64,000 nt of DNA from Terebella lapidaria (GCA_949152475.1 OX424570.1:23060694-23124693), one strand, 5' to 3'; positions 44,300-57,240 are shown, counted from the stretch's first letter. Program-made: numbers and translations. The notes: generated from the letters alone by a model not told the origin.

Positions 44300-47200
44300 C
44301 TTCATCACAATTCCTGCCAGACTCGTGAAGGGCGATATTAAACACCAACCGGGTGAAGGGTGATTGCTTCTGTAAACATTACAAGGTCGCTATCTCACGA
44401 TTTCACGGAAATTGCGTTGAGGGTGTGTGCTTTGTTGGTGCTCCGACAGGATGCTATTCACGCATAGAGAGGGATGCGCTTTGGTTTGTTCTAGACATAG
44501 CACTGAGATTATGTGAGATGTGTTGAAAATTGAAAACAATAGCATTCAAATTGCATTACATTGGTATTGTGTCGATCTTGATAGTGCATAAGCTAAGGTG
44601 CTGTGAACAATTAAGTTTCACTATAAATTCCAATAGAGAAGACCAATACGTGAGTTCGAAAATGTTTTCAGGTCAGGTTAGTGGATTTGGGTCAAGGTCA
44701 AGTGGTATAAACATAGCCATACCATGCTTTCACGCTACCATTGTCAAGTCACTGTCAGCATCACATTACTAGATTTCACCTGTACAATACTAAATACTTT
44801 CTTCACTTCATGTTCACAGAGTCACTCACGTTTGAACATGGTGTGTACGAAGGTTTGATATACCACTTGACCTGACCTAGAAACATTTCCGAACTGGCTT
44901 ATTGAACTGAAATTGTGAATGGAGCTGTGTTTTGTCAGCACATACGAACTGCACAAAAGTAGTACATCTCACTTTGTTGTGTTATATACATGCAAAAGTG
45001 TATGTATTGAAAATTTGCACCTATGTCAACCAACTCGAAGCAAGCTTGACACTTCATCAAAAACTGAAGATCAAATGGATGATTTGACATTTGGTGTAAC
45101 GATTTCATACGAATTTTAGTGTGAGTATTAAGTACATCAAGCAACAAAAACATGCATTATAATATTATATGTTATAAACTGTCTGGTTATTATTAATGCA
45201 TAATCTAGTTTCATGGCCGAAATATACCAATGAATAGATATGCTTGAAAGCAGAATATAATACCTTACTCTCGTTGATGTTATTCTCTTGTTACTGTCGG
45301 AGTTCATGACAATTTCAAGTATATGGTTGTATTTTTCATTAAGTAATGAAAGCCATGATATGCATATATTTTGTGGAAGTTTGGTGTAATATACGAATAC
45401 TGTAGGAGTTGTATTGCAGGAATATTGTAGGATTTTTTCAATCATACTCGAAGGCAGTTTTTCACAATGCTTCTCACAATGCTTATCTTGGTATGTGGTA
45501 GCATAGAGAATACTCCTTGTTAATGCATAGGGTCTGAATTTGTTCCACTCATTATAGGAACGTTACAATGTGGAATATTGGTTGAAATAATCAGATTATT
45601 ATCGAGACAATTCAAGCACGAAATTGGAAATTGCGGCTGATTTACCTCAATCAATCAAAACTTGTCGTGACAGATTATGCAGGACAATGACATAGATGGT
45701 AGTCTTGTTTCATAACGTCCCGAGTAAACTGAGCTCCTGTTCACCAGGAACATGAAAATCATCACATGATATTTTATAATTGTTACCACATAACGAATGA
45801 TTTTCCTCTGGACAAAACGTACATAAATGCAAGAAAATGATCCATGGATGAACTTGAGTTTTCCGCTCAATGACGGCGAAAGAGCTCTGAAATCAATCTT
45901 TATCATACAATAGTATTGGACTTTTCTTTTCAAACTCGTGAAAGATAAGCATATGTTGGTTTAGGCATGTACTCCAACGTGTGCGTGCTTTTCCTAGGAC
46001 ACAAGCTTCTACAACATGACCACAACTAAAATGCAATGTAGAATGTGTATATTTATGTATCAGCAATTAAAATATCCCAAAGTCTGTTCACTTCCCGAAA
46101 ATATCATTGGAGAATTCACTAAAAACGTATACCATTGGTGTCTTTGCCTCTCGCTACTTTCATGACAATGGAGAATAAAATTGGATGAATTGGAACAAAC
46201 AGGGCCCAAAACATCTGCAGCAAGTAGATATACTCACTACATTCCACTGGTCACGCGATTCCACAATCCCCTGTTCCCAAAAATGTGTTCTAGTATATAG
46301 CTGTACTAGTGACGGCAACTGTTTCAGGAAATTGTAACCTGTTTTTGATTTGGCCTGTTAAATCAGTTCTGTGATTTGTGGATTGCTCAATTTATTCCCC
46401 ATGGCTAGACCAAAAGTGCGTCCGAGGACACAGCCTCGTCAATCTTGTTGTTCAAAATTAAGGACAAGCCTTCACTCCCCAAATAGATGCAAGATAAGAA
46501 AAAAAACTGCAAGGAATTTTATGTACAGAAATAACATTATTAGTTTTTATTTCTTATTATTGGATGGAATTGAAATACTTCGGCTGAGAGTAGTATTTTA
46601 GATATCACCAGTGATATCCCAATCTGAAATGTTGGCAACAGGCAAGCGAGAATTCAATTTGGCACCTCCCAGTCCAATCAATTAGAGTAAGCTCGAGTAA
46701 CTTGCACACGACTGCAGCATGGAGAACGATCAATCATGTTGGGAAAGTCATCACCTTATGGGTGACATGGTTCTCTAAACTGCATCAGCAAGAATGTTTA
46801 GCACGTGAAAACATTTAAAAACAATATTGATGATGCAGTTACTTTTTGACAGATTGGAATCTTAAAGTACAATGCTGAAAAACAACTACTAGTGCACACG
46901 TGCAACAGCAGTATTCATACGTATTAGAAGTTAGAACTGGTTGAAATCCCGTACAGATTGAGTACGTGAATATGGGTAAACGATGATATTTTAAATGCAG
47001 AATACATGTGGGATATTCCTGGCCAACTTAATGATCGAAGGCCATTGACACGAATGTTGATGAAAAACTGCAGAAAATACGGTACAATGAAAATTGCTGA
47101 CGTTTTATGGTTCTGCTTAACTCGCTGCAGTCTGGCGAGGTTCATAACCAATTTTAGTCACTGAAATGTTTGCTAATTGGTTCATCATCTGCAGCTGATA
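44300..47200. repeat. Segmental tandem block, copy 1
   Basis: The first of three diverged copies. Landmarks shared in the same order with copies 2 and 3 are: CGGCTGATT...CAATCAATCAAAACT (45630), CAGAACATCTGCAGCA-like (46210), GTCACGCGATTCCACAATCC (46251) and a better conserved 80-bp element (46641-46720, CACCTCCCAGTCCAATCAAT). A further landmark shared with copy 2 is GACGGAAATT...GTGCTTTGTT (44400). No established gene is visible; short open frames are not conserved between copies except near the 80-bp element. Confidence 0.6.
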
Positions 47201-47499
47201 TAATTTCCTCGGCACGTGTGGCACGTTGAAATCATATTATTTGCCGAAGTGAGTCTTGATGAACTATCAGTAGAATATATTGTACTGTTTTGCGTGGTAA
47301 TGGACCACAATGTTGCACTCTCTTCTTGAATTCATATCACACCACAATTGATTGTTCACTCATTTCTAGGGAATCATCCATGCCAGATTTTTGCTCAATA
47401 AAAATGGTATATATTTATTACACTGGTGGAGGATTCTAGCATGTTATGTTACTTTAACAGTATACTCAATAAGTATTGACAAGACGGAGTTATGAATAT

Positions 47500-50400
47500 A
47501 GTTTGATACATAGTCACACCTTATTTTAAAAAGTTACCAAGCATCGTAAATAAATTATAGAAATGATTATGATGTGTTTCTGGCAGCTAACATAAATGAA
47601 CAACCGGATGAAAAGTGGTTGCTATTGTAAACATTACCAGATCACCGGCTATGACGGAAATTGTTTCTAAGGTTGTGCTTTGTTTAGTTGCTTTGACAGG
47701 AATGTGTTCACGATAGTATACGAAGGGCAGCATTTTAGTTTTGTACTAGAGTTAACATTGCGATTTTTAGACATAAAAATAGAAGAAAATAGCTACAATG
47801 AAATTGCAACACCTTGGTATTGTATCATTTTTGTTAATGAATGACAATCTTCAAACTACCTTCTAAACTGAAAATGATATGAATGATTTGGCATCTGTGT
47901 CATAATACTTAGTATCATAGACTGATGGTGTAAAGATTTGGTTTCATCAAGCACCAACAGAAGTGCATTATTATAAAAATTGTCTGGCTACTAGAAATAA
48001 ATAATCTGGTTTCATGGCTGAATGATGAGTACAAATGGATATGATTGTCTGGCATATAATACCTTGCTTTCACCTAATATATGTTATTCTCATGTTGCTG
48101 ACGGGTTCCGCATGAAACACTTTGATTTATAGATTGTGAGGTGCAAAGACATCCATGATTCACATATATTATGTGGTGGTTTCACTAATTTTAGGAATTG
48201 TGGGCATTTCAGGGCTTAGTTTGATGATTGGTTGGAATATTATACCTTACTCTCACTTTTATGTTGTTTCTCTCGTTGTTGACGGGTCCCAGACAATACA
48301 CTTTCAGGTATAGGATTGCTGTTCCCAGTGGCAATGGCACCCATAATTTGCATACATTTTATGGTGGTTTGGTGCATTTTTAGAATGTTTCGGTCTTCCT
48401 TGTGGGCCCTGCTAGTGAACGAAGCCCAGTTAATAAAAGTCAAAGGAAGTCAAAAGTAAATCTCAAAAAATTAAAATGTAAATTTTGATAAAAAGACAAT
48501 TGAATAATATTGCCAGTTTAGTGATACTGAATGGATGTAAAAAATAATAATTTGGGGTCCAAAAAAATAATAGCTAGGAGGAATGAATGCATAATTTAGA
48601 CAACGGTGGCATTTTCCATGTTACACAATAAATCAACCTCTCTCAATTCATTCGGTTGTATTGCCATTAAGAGAACTAACAGCCCTCAGCTCAATATCCC
48701 TGAAATTGTGTGATAATGACCTTGTAATGTTTGTATTATCGATCGCTCTCCATCCTTTCAGTTTGATATTACATCCTTTCCGTTGATATTACATCCTTTC
48801 GGTTTTATATTACACATAAACTAGATATGTGATTATGTGTGCTAAGAAAACATGATGAAGACAGAACAAACAAACAACTGATGACTATTTTACTCAAATT
48901 ACAGCTAAACTCCAAGGTGGTTTTAAGGCGTTTATGTAATTTATGAAGGGATATTTTTACATTGCTCCTGCAAACAAAATATGTGTGCAGGACGGGTATA
49001 TGGTGGATAAGGCAAGCCTTTCGTCTAAAGATACTATGTTCAATCGGTTTTCCCACTGAGCATGGAATATGATTGTGGAACGTTTGTGTAAATAAATAGG
49101 TTTTATTGGGACAAAATAGGAAACCGCTCCTGATTGATCCCAGTCAATCAAAACTGTTTGTGACAGAGTATGAAAGAGAATGCGACCAATGCCCTCAATA
49201 CATCTAACGTCACTGCATACCTAGTAGTTCGAGCACCTGTTCATCAAGAAAACAATGACATGCGTAGCTGATCGTTTCCTTTGCTGACAAAACTCACATC
49301 CAGGCACGAAATTAATCCATGAGTACACATGAGTTTCTCGCTAAAATATGGTGAAAACGATCTGAAGAATGGCCTTTATACTACACTAAGAATGGATTCG
49401 TTAGTCGGTGGCAAAGGCATATAATTCTCCAAACTATGTATGTTCTTTTTCAACGCCACACGCGTCCGCAACAGGAACACCACTAAGCGTTACACAGAGT
49501 CTGCAGATATATTTAAAAGTTATCATATACATGTTGTATCTACTTTAAATACAATAGTGGTGTACTCGCTGTAAAACATGACTTACTTCCAGGTGGCTAC
49601 ATCATTGACAATAAGAGAGAAACAACATCAATCATAACATCTATGTCCAGTATATCTGCAGCAAGAGGATATGGTCATTGTGAGTTATACTGGTCAAGCG
49701 ATTCCACAATCTCCAGCAGTCTTGTAGGTGTGTCAGTGATGGTGACCTCCTCATAGAAACATCGACCTCTGTTCTCGATTTGGTCTGTCATCGGAGTTTT
49801 GTGAGCCGTGTGTTACTTTTTGTTCAAAATAATTCTATTTTATTCCATGTTCTATTTTAATTCCCACTGGAAAAAATAACTTCAAATAAAAAAAAAACTC
49901 AATGGCGTCAAAAAGATGCAAAATGTAGTTTTGCTAAGTTATCAACATGGATAAATAACTTTGAAACTACAGGGAATTGTATGTACAAAAATATAGAAAT
50001 CTGCAACTGGCTGGTTAGGATATATTTACTCGGGAAAAAATAATGTTTTGCATGGGATTTGCTTCGAAAGGATGTTTTATGAAATCGAGACTTGGAAATG
50101 ATCAATACAAAACAATTAACAAATATTGTATATGTTTTCTCCATTACTTTGTAGTGCATATGATTATGTCCAAACTGCGAAAATTGTAATTCTGCAAAAA
50201 ACATATTCAAAATTGCATCTCTTTTACCGAGAGTGACATGGTCACAACTCAAAAAGATCCTTCAAATGTGCTACAAACTCTTCATTAGAAAACACTCTGT
50301 ATATTCTTGTCATTTAAAAGAAAACTACTATTTACTATTTAGTTTTTCATTGCTCCATGGGATAAGCGAAAAGTGACATCTCCACGATATAGAGTTACAA

Positions 50401-51050
50401 GCGAATGGATTTGCAATCCTTTTCGGTTAAGTAAACTTTTTAAAATATTACATTTGATATTTCATTTAGATGATGACAGGCAAGCGAGAGTTGAATTTGA
50501 CACCTCCCAGTCCAATCAATTACAATAAGCTCGAGTAACTCGCACATGACTGCAGCATATAACGAACGAATCATTTTCTAAGTTATCAAGTTACGGATGA
50601 CTACATCATGCTGTCGCATAGAGGCATTTTGCTAAATGACGCAGATACATAGCAACGCAATACAATGCTCTATGTATTATTACCCTTAAATCAAATACTG
50701 GTACATACAGCGCAACTATAATTCACACTTATAATCGATTGAAATCCTGTATGCCTACAGATTGGAAACATTAATATTGGAAACATGAAAATACATGTAA
50801 TATTTCAACTGCAGGAATACATGTGAGACATCACGCGTCACGTTATCATATATCCTGGCCAAATTGATTGGAGGCCCAGTGTCCGTGGCAAACTACAATA
50901 AATTATCATTCAGAGAATCGCTGAGGTCTGTGTGATTCTGCTTAACTGGATACAATCCGATTATGTTCGGCACCGTTTTCGTTTATGGGCGAGCTAGATG
51001 TAATAATCCTATGCCACGTAATAGAGACATCCTGAGAAACGAGGGATTAT
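47500..51050. repeat. Segmental tandem block, copy 2
   Basis: Corresponds to copy 1 with landmarks at 47650 (GACGGAAATTGTTTC), 49130 (CCCAGTCAATCAAAACTG), 49655 (TATCTGCAGCAAG), 49690 (CAAGCGATTCCACAATC) and the conserved 80-bp element at 50479-50558. Internally it has additional smaller duplications (for example the ATGTTATTCTC...TTGACGGGT words at 48080 and 48260). No gene is supported. Confidence 0.6.
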
Positions 51051-51159
51051 CAAACATGGTCGAGGGAGATAGCCCTGATTTGGTTTAACAACAGAACAAA
51101 GGTCCAAAAAGGTTAGGACTAAAAATTTCAAACCTTATTGGCGGATATATTAAAACATA

Positions 51160-53280
51160 TAATGTGTGAGATGTGTGATCACACCTCTCTCAATTCTTTC
51201 GGAATTATTGCCCTCTGGAAGAACTGACAAAGCACAGCCCCTCAACACAATTTCCATGAAAGTGTGTGATAGTGACCTTGTACTATTACCGATATCGATC
51301 ACTCTTCATCCATTTGGTGTGGTGTCACACGTCGCAAGCGTGACTGGAATTGTGATGAGGTATGTTAACATAATCTCCATGGAAACAGAACAGAGGGTGT
51401 CTGATAGCTGGTGTTAAAATGTTTGTCTCATGCTTCAATGCACATTTGTGAAATTGCTTTCACGAAGCATGATGCTTGCCAGTGGTGTACACATGGGTTC
51501 TCTCTCATTTCTCGCACTCCTCATAGCAGTAGGAGATTGCTGGAAGTAATCAGATTATTATGAGAAAAACACCAATCATAAAATAGAAAATAGCGGCTGA
51601 TTAATCACACTCAATCATAACTGTGTGACTTTGTTACTGACTATGAAACAGACTAACATCAATGACATTTGTGAGTTGATCAGGATTATGAAAATGCTAG
51701 CATGTACATTCGTAGGGTATCATCTCTCCTTTTCTACCAACTTACGTCGAGGAAGGACATTAATCCATGGGTGAACTTCGGTTTCTTTCACAAATATGAC
51801 AAAGAAGCCCCTGGAGATCGATCTTCAATCTACACAAGAATTGGGTTCGTAAGTCGATGGCAGACACGTATTCTCCAAACTATGCGCGTGCCTTTTCTAG
51901 GCCACAAGCTTCTGCAAGAGGAGAACATCACCCATTATGTAGAAAGCACATATTTATTCTTAGTCATATTACATTTTGTGTCCACCTAAAATTAAATATT
52001 GGTGTACTCAATGTGTAAAAAAATCAGTTACTTCCAGGTAACTAGATGCGTGACGATAGAGGAGAAAAAAATTTGGATCAATCAGAACAATCTATGTCCA
52101 GAACATCTGCAGCGAGTGGTGATAATCACAGTGTGACACTGGTCACGAGATCCCACAATCCCCTGTACTCAGAGATTCTTCGTGTCCTAGTCATGTAGCT
52201 GTATATGTGACTGTGACCTCCAGCATCTTGTGTTCTCGTTTTGGCCAGTTAAGGGAGTTTCGTGACATGAGGGTAGCTTAATTTAGTCGCTAAAAATACA
52301 TCAATAGTAAGCATCAGACCAGAGTCATTGTTTATTTTCCTCCTTTCTTTTTCGGTTCTCAGTGGAGAACATTTCAGTTGACAAAATTTAAAGAGATATG
52401 TAGTTTTGCTAATATATCAACAAATAGAAAAAATTCAGATACAAACTCAGACATAGAAATATTCCTCTGCCACAAACTTCATGCCAAATGACACGGTTAG
52501 TTTGAACTTTCAAAAATGAGACAGATGCGCCATCAGCAAAAAGAGTCTATCAAGTTTTATCAATTGAATGAAAACTACCAATACATTTACCGCGTGCCTG
52601 ATGGAATAAATGAAACTGTACAACAAGGGACATATTTTGCAATTCCAATAAAAGGAATCACAAGCGTATGAAATTGGAATCTTTTTCGATTGGGTGTACT
52701 GTTTCAAATATTGCCTGTTATTAATCAATCTTAGATGATGACAGTCACGCGAGAATTCAATTCGGCACCTTCCAATCCAATCAATTACAGTAGGCTCCGA
52801 TAACTCGCACACGCCTGCAGCATTATTAAAGAACGATCCATGTTCCGAAAGTCATTACCCCTTAGGTGACAAGGGTATTCATTCTTCAATGGTTGCATCG
52901 CATAAACGCATTCAAAAACAGTTTGCAAAGGACGCATATAATATGAATATAGTAGCAGGGATATTATTACTCTCTACAAGATACAATTAAAAACAATCTT
53001 CATATTCAGAATCGATTCCAATCGGTATAGATCAGGAAAATGATATCCTCTGCACACATGTATAATGTATGGATTTCACACATCAAGTCTGTGTACATCT
53101 TCGCGACATCATGCAATAAAACAAACCTTAGATTCAATCCATTTTTGAATGTTGAATAGATATTACACTATATCGGATGTTGATGACCTGTAACAACGAG
53201 AATATTGCTGAGGTCTTTGCGGTTCTGCTCTTTGCAATCCGATGAGGTTCGGAATCAGATTTTATTGAGTCGCCAAAAAT
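51160..53280. repeat. Segmental tandem block, copy 3
   Basis: Shorter third copy with landmarks at 51590 (AGCGGCTGATTAATC), 52095 (CAGAACATCTGCAGCGAG), 52140 (GTCACGAGATCCCACAATCC) and the 80-bp element at 52741-52823. A minus-strand open frame of 100 codons covers the 80-bp element (52510-52812) but has no recognised domain. Confidence 0.6.
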
Positions 53281-53531
53281 GCCTGATAGTTATAATCAAA
53301 TAAGAGAACATCACAAACACTCCAGGCTTGATGACCCCAAAACGTCCTGATAAATGTGCACTTCATCTCCAGAGATTCCATCACTATTCACTCAGACTGA
53401 TTTGGTGTAACTACATGCTGTGGCATTCTGTTTGGGTTTTTTTCTTGGATATGATTCGAACCAGCCACAACATTATGCCTCTTAGACGATGATTTCAATA
53501 AGTAATAGTGTTCATAATGCATTATTGAATA

Positions 53532-54072
53532 CATCAGGTGTACAGTAGAGACAACTACATTTAACACACTGTCTGCCCCTGATGACGCCAGTGTGTCTTT
53601 GGATAAACTATTTGGTCGGGCTTTGTTTCTATTGCAAAATGTTGTATTTTACGTTTGTTATTGGCATCATCAAAATCTACTGTATTTGTGGTAATAGATT
53701 GATACCTACATTCATACCACTGAGTCGGTGTCACTGCTGGCGGACGGTAAATCTGTCCCCGAGGATACCATCAACTCAGTAGCCTTTTGGCTATTGATTA
53801 GGTACTTATGTACTTGTCATATATCTGTTCCATGGGGTTTGTTTCGGATTTCTAAAAAAATTTCATAGGTTGTTGGGCAGTTGTATACTAATTCCATCAG
53901 GCGTACAGTAGAAACAACTACATTTAACACACTGTCTGCCCCTGATGACGCCAGTGTGTCTGGATAAACTATTTGGTCTGGCTTTGTTTCTATTGCAAAA
54001 TGTTGTATTTCACGTTTGTTATTGGCATCATCAAAATCTACTGTATTTGTGGTAATAGATTGATACCTACAT
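53532..54072. repeat. ~180-bp direct duplication
   Basis: 53532-53712 and 53894-54072 are about 97% identical (AACACACTGTCTGCCCCTGA and AAATCTACTGTATTTGTGG are in both), separated by 181 bp. They differ by a few substitutions and a 2-base indel. The second copy lies in an open minus-strand frame; in the first the indel breaks that frame. Confidence 0.85.
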
Positions 54073-54116
54073 ATATCATTTGTATATAATGTCCTAGTTT
54101 GTTTGTGAAAATACAT
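53817..54116 (-). other. Unrecognised open frame over the duplicated segment
   Basis: A 99-codon minus-strand open frame (DANNKREIQHFAIETKP and VYNCPTTYEIFLEIRN within it). Composition looks protein-like (acidic/basic balance, few low-complexity runs), but I recognise no domain and no clear splice sites were established. It may be an exon fragment of an unrecognised gene or a relic of a mobile element. Confidence 0.25.
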
Positions 54117-54296
54117 CTATAAAACCACCGTAACTTAGTCAAATACATCCTGAACGGATTAGGAAATTTCAAATGTAATTTTTGTGGTGAGAAATGCATC
54201 AATGAAACCTTAGCCGTGATGTATTTTTCTATGAGCCCTGGATATGGAGTAGTTATTAGACCAATACAGGCATACTCTACATAATGTACTTTTGTA

Positions 54297-55051
54297 TGTG
54301 TGAAGAATATCGTTCACGGCCGATATCAAGCCGACTTAACTGGGTCGTCGTGTGATTTAATAAGACCGGCAGTTTCAATTTAACTGTTTATTGCGGTGAT
54401 AAGTCCAATGACGCAGTCACTCACAATCAGGGCCGCACTCTCACCTACCGTCCAATGATATCCCGGTCAATAATTATCCGATATTATAGTCCTTCGTATA
54501 TCTTCAATTACGTATATCCACAGTTTATATCACAATTGTATTAGTTCATATATATATTGTTAATATCCACAGACACTATTCTCTCTACGTCTTATCACTG
54601 GAATCACTCTACTCAAATGCGCAGATTCTATCTGGCCGGGGGAACATGTGACTGTGTAATTTCCCGCCAAGTGCATGCGGTGTTGTGATTGGTTGGATGT
54701 ATGCTGGTAATGCGCTGATCTCACCGGGAAAGTGGGTTTCCCCGGCGCGTGTCAAGACTTGTGTTGACTGTAACTGTGCACGTGATGCGTGGGGTATGTG
54801 TGTCAAGTTCTATGTTTAGAAGTCAGTGCATGTGAAGGTCAAGGCCGAGTGTACTGGGTCGAGTGTACCGAATGAATGGGGCCGCAGGTGCGTGGTTTGA
54901 CCTGTGTGTGTAACCATGACTACATGGAGTTTATACTTGTGATCGTATAGTGTGTACTTGTCCTGTATGTAAGTCATGTAGAATGAATGTTTGTTGTGGA
55001 AATGTGTAGTGCGCGGGAGGGACGGGAGTTACAGTCGCTAAAATTACTACA
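54297..55051 (-). repeat. Probable 3' LTR of gypsy element B
   Basis: In the sense direction a GAAGGGG purine tract is followed by TGTTATGTAGTAATTTTAGC. Starting at TGTAGTAATTTT (55051), this parallels the TGTGGCGATTTT start of element A's LTRs, which also follow GAAGGGG. The far end is placed near 54297-54301, where the sense strand reads CTTCACA and the GGGYCG motif stops. Without the 5' LTR the ends are not proven; about 750 bp is consistent with element A (705 bp). Confidence 0.65.
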
Positions 55052-55066
55052 TAACACCCCTTCATT
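55052..55066 (-). other. Polypurine tract of element B
   Basis: The sense strand reads AATGAAGGGGTGTTA immediately before the LTR start. It shares GAAGGGGT with the tract before the 3' LTR of element A, and would prime plus-strand DNA synthesis. Confidence 0.6.
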
Positions 55067-55551
55067 AATCCTACGCCCTCGGGATTACCCTCCCCGGACC
55101 CTACCGTCGCCAAAAACTAAACAATAAAAAGCTAAGAAAGTCCCAAAAGGTCAAACCCATAACACTAACACACACACACCGCGCGAAATGAGAAAACACT
55201 TCATACAATAAAAATTCCTAACCGTCAAAATAAACGTCAGCAGTCAGTCCGTCATCAGTCTCTACGATGATACATTTACAAATACATGCATAACAATGAA
55301 TGGAATGAATGATATGGAATGTATGTACAAAACTCCTCGACGTTTCATAATGAAACGGAAACTATTTAAAGTCTATGAACTGAAACAGAAAAATTTGATT
55401 AAACTTAACTAATTACATGTATAAAATGAAATGCCGTGGCTAGGATATTATATTAATATGTACACTATTTACAATACAGTAGTTCATGACCAGAATGACT
55501 GGTCGTTACAGTTGGGGCCGTATCCAAGGGCCGAACAGTTCGGGGCCGAGC
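55067..55551 (-). other. Element B 3' untranslated part
   Basis: About 485 bp between the last accessory stop (TAG at 55554-55552) and the polypurine tract. No ORF or domain is recognised. The GGGYCG motif is confined to its upstream edge (55511-55550). Confidence 0.5.
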
Positions 55552-55947
55552 CTATTTCTCTTCCCGTTCACGCCTGCTGGCGGGAGGAGGCGGGGCCGCT
55601 GGCGATGCTTGTCGCATCAACTGTATTTGTTTGTCCGGGGGTAGTCTTGGCAGAATGGACACAATTGTGGCCAAAAGCTCCCCCGGAATGGTCGGTGTAG
55701 ACGGGGTCGTCGAAGCTGGTGCTTCCGATGGGGTCGGGGTCGAAGTCGCTTGGAGTCGAGCGATCTCCTGTTGTTGGTTGGCGACTTGGTCCTCCAACTG
55801 AGTCACGCGGACTCGAAGCCGTAAATTCTCCTCGGACAGGGCGTCCGGGAACGTGGGCTGGTGGCGCTCATGTAGTGCCCCCATCCCGAAGCCGACAGAC
55901 AGGCTGTTATACTCCGCCTGCCTGATATGGTGGTCCAGGGCCGACAT
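55552..55947 (-). CDS. Element B accessory frame, segment 3 (coiled coil)
   Basis: 131 codons, in the same frame as the two preceding segments and separated from segment 2 by TGA CTA and five further codons. The first ~85 residues are helical with a leucine-heptad coiled coil (LRLRVRVTQLEDQVANQQQE). The rest is Pro/Thr/Ala-rich, then a short helix and a basic end (RREREEK). It could be made alone from ATG 55947 or as the C-terminal extension of a readthrough product. Its own stop is TAG followed by GCT, not a leaky context. The function is unknown; a coiled coil suggests oligomerisation. Confidence 0.7.
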   Translation of the reverse strand: MSALDHHIRQAEYNSLSVGFGMGALHERHQPTFPDALSEENLRLRVRVTQLEDQVANQQQEIARLQATSTPTPSEAPASTTPSTPTIPGELLATIVSILPRLPPDKQIQLMRQASPAAPPPPASRREREEK

Positions 55948-55962
55948 GTACTCTCGACGAAT

Positions 55963-55968
55963 TAGTCA
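55963..55968 (-). promoter_or_regulatory. UGA-CUA candidate readthrough site 2
   Basis: The stop of segment 2 is TGA followed directly by CTA (sense). UGA-CUA is the well-established minimal context for efficient stop-codon readthrough in animals and alphaviruses. The frame continues CTA ATT CGT CGA GAG TAC ATG into segment 3 with no other stop. Confidence 0.6.
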
Positions 55969-57225
55969 AAGGTACTGATGCGCTAAGTCATCAGCGCGGG
56001 CGAGAGCCAGGGTCGGAAGATGCTCCTCCGGTTCCGAGGGTAGGAGCAAGGGGTCGGCATTATGGGCGGCCTGTTCGAGACGAGCCGTCCAGAAGTCCTC
56101 ATGGAATCCGAGGTAATTCGGTAGTCGCTGGGCATCTTCATCCCGTAAGAAGTCCCTGAGGTCGGGGTTCTGGCCGGGCAATGCCTGTAGGCCGGGTAGC
56201 GAACGGGTCACCAGACGTCTTCCGTGCTGCCGGAGGAACTGGAAATCCGCCGCAAACTCGCCGGATCCATGAAACGGAAGCCGTTCATCAAGATCCCGGT
56301 GGAGCGACTCGAGCTGTCCGGGGTCGTCCATTTGAAGTCGGGGTCGATCTCCGTCAGTACCGCGTGTTGGTACGGAACGCAAAGGCTCCACTTCCTCCGT
56401 GAGGTACGGTGGTAGCGGGACGGGCTCCACCATCCGTCGTGAAGGCGCTGGTGAAGACTCCGGGGTCGACGATTGTGTTGGGGACGAACGTACAGGAGAC
56501 CCGGGTGCGATCTCCCTGAGTGGAGGTGGCCGATCTCCAATCGGACTCTTCGCTTCAGGAGTCTCCTTGCCGGGTGATGTGGATGCCGGTGTCGTATTCA
56601 GGGGTCGACTTTGGAGTGGCGGGTACTCCTCAGGTGGAGGAACCAATCCCTCACGGACTCGGTAGTCCGTGACGTTGGAAGCCGTGGGTCGCTCCACAAC
56701 CATCCGCCTGGGTATGATGTCCGAAGGCCGAACTCTGGACGGGGTCGAAGACGTCACTGTGGTGACAGGTCGAGATATCGCCGGCGCTACTACCGACGCA
56801 AAGGAAGCCGTAGTGACGACTGCCGAGGCCGAAACACCGGTGGTCGTTGTCGGGATTTCCTCCGCCGTGCTCACTGATGTTGTTTGATAGTTGATGGGCC
56901 GGACGAAGAAAATTGTACTGGGTCGTCGTACTCGAACCCGCGTGTTCATGGTCTCGATGTCACTGACCATGCGGGTTAACCGAATTTCGTCTGCCGGGGT
57001 CATAGCACGATTGTACTCCAGTCGACGGAGTACCTGTTGCACTTCCGGGGCCGAATTGGGCGGATATTGGTCGAAGAGCTCTGGCGCCATGTGCCAGATG
57101 CCGAACGTCAGGACGGTGTTAATATCCCTCCTGAAGATCGGGATGTTGGCCGGAACTCTTGGGGGTCGATAATTCGGGTTCGGCTGCATGTCGACTCTGC
57201 AGCGTAGCGCTAACCTGACGAGCAT
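55966..57225 (-). CDS. Element B accessory frame, segment 2
   Basis: 419 codons from ATG 57225. Residues ~15-110 look folded (NIPIFRRDINTVLTFGIWHM, VQQVLRRLEYNRAMTPADE and IRLTRMVSDIETMNTRVRV). Residues ~110-290 are Thr/Ser/Pro-rich and disordered. Residues ~300-419 are helical and acidic with Leu-rich segments (ADFQFLRQHGRRLV, LRDFLRDEDAQRLPNYLGF). No signal peptide or membrane segment is visible, so it is not a canonical Env despite its position. It begins exactly six codons after the UGA of segment 1 in the same frame. I do not recognise the family. Confidence 0.75.
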   Translation of the reverse strand: MLVRLALRCRVDMQPNPNYRPPRVPANIPIFRRDINTVLTFGIWHMAPELFDQYPPNSAPEVQQVLRRLEYNRAMTPADEIRLTRMVSDIETMNTRVRVRRPSTIFFVRPINYQTTSVSTAEEIPTTTTGVSASAVVTTASFASVVAPAISRPVTTVTSSTPSRVRPSDIIPRRMVVERPTASNVTDYRVREGLVPPPEEYPPLQSRPLNTTPASTSPGKETPEAKSPIGDRPPPLREIAPGSPVRSSPTQSSTPESSPAPSRRMVEPVPLPPYLTEEVEPLRSVPTRGTDGDRPRLQMDDPGQLESLHRDLDERLPFHGSGEFAADFQFLRQHGRRLVTRSLPGLQALPGQNPDLRDFLRDEDAQRLPNYLGFHEDFWTARLEQAAHNADPLLLPSEPEEHLPTLALARADDLAHQYL

Positions 57226-57240
57226 GGGGCCGGATGCCGA

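Noticed and set aside
46641-46720. Similarity of the conserved core (LEL...DWTGR) to REP-associated tyrosine transposases
   Set aside because: Only a handful of residues match and no catalytic His-x-His or Tyr region was seen nearby.
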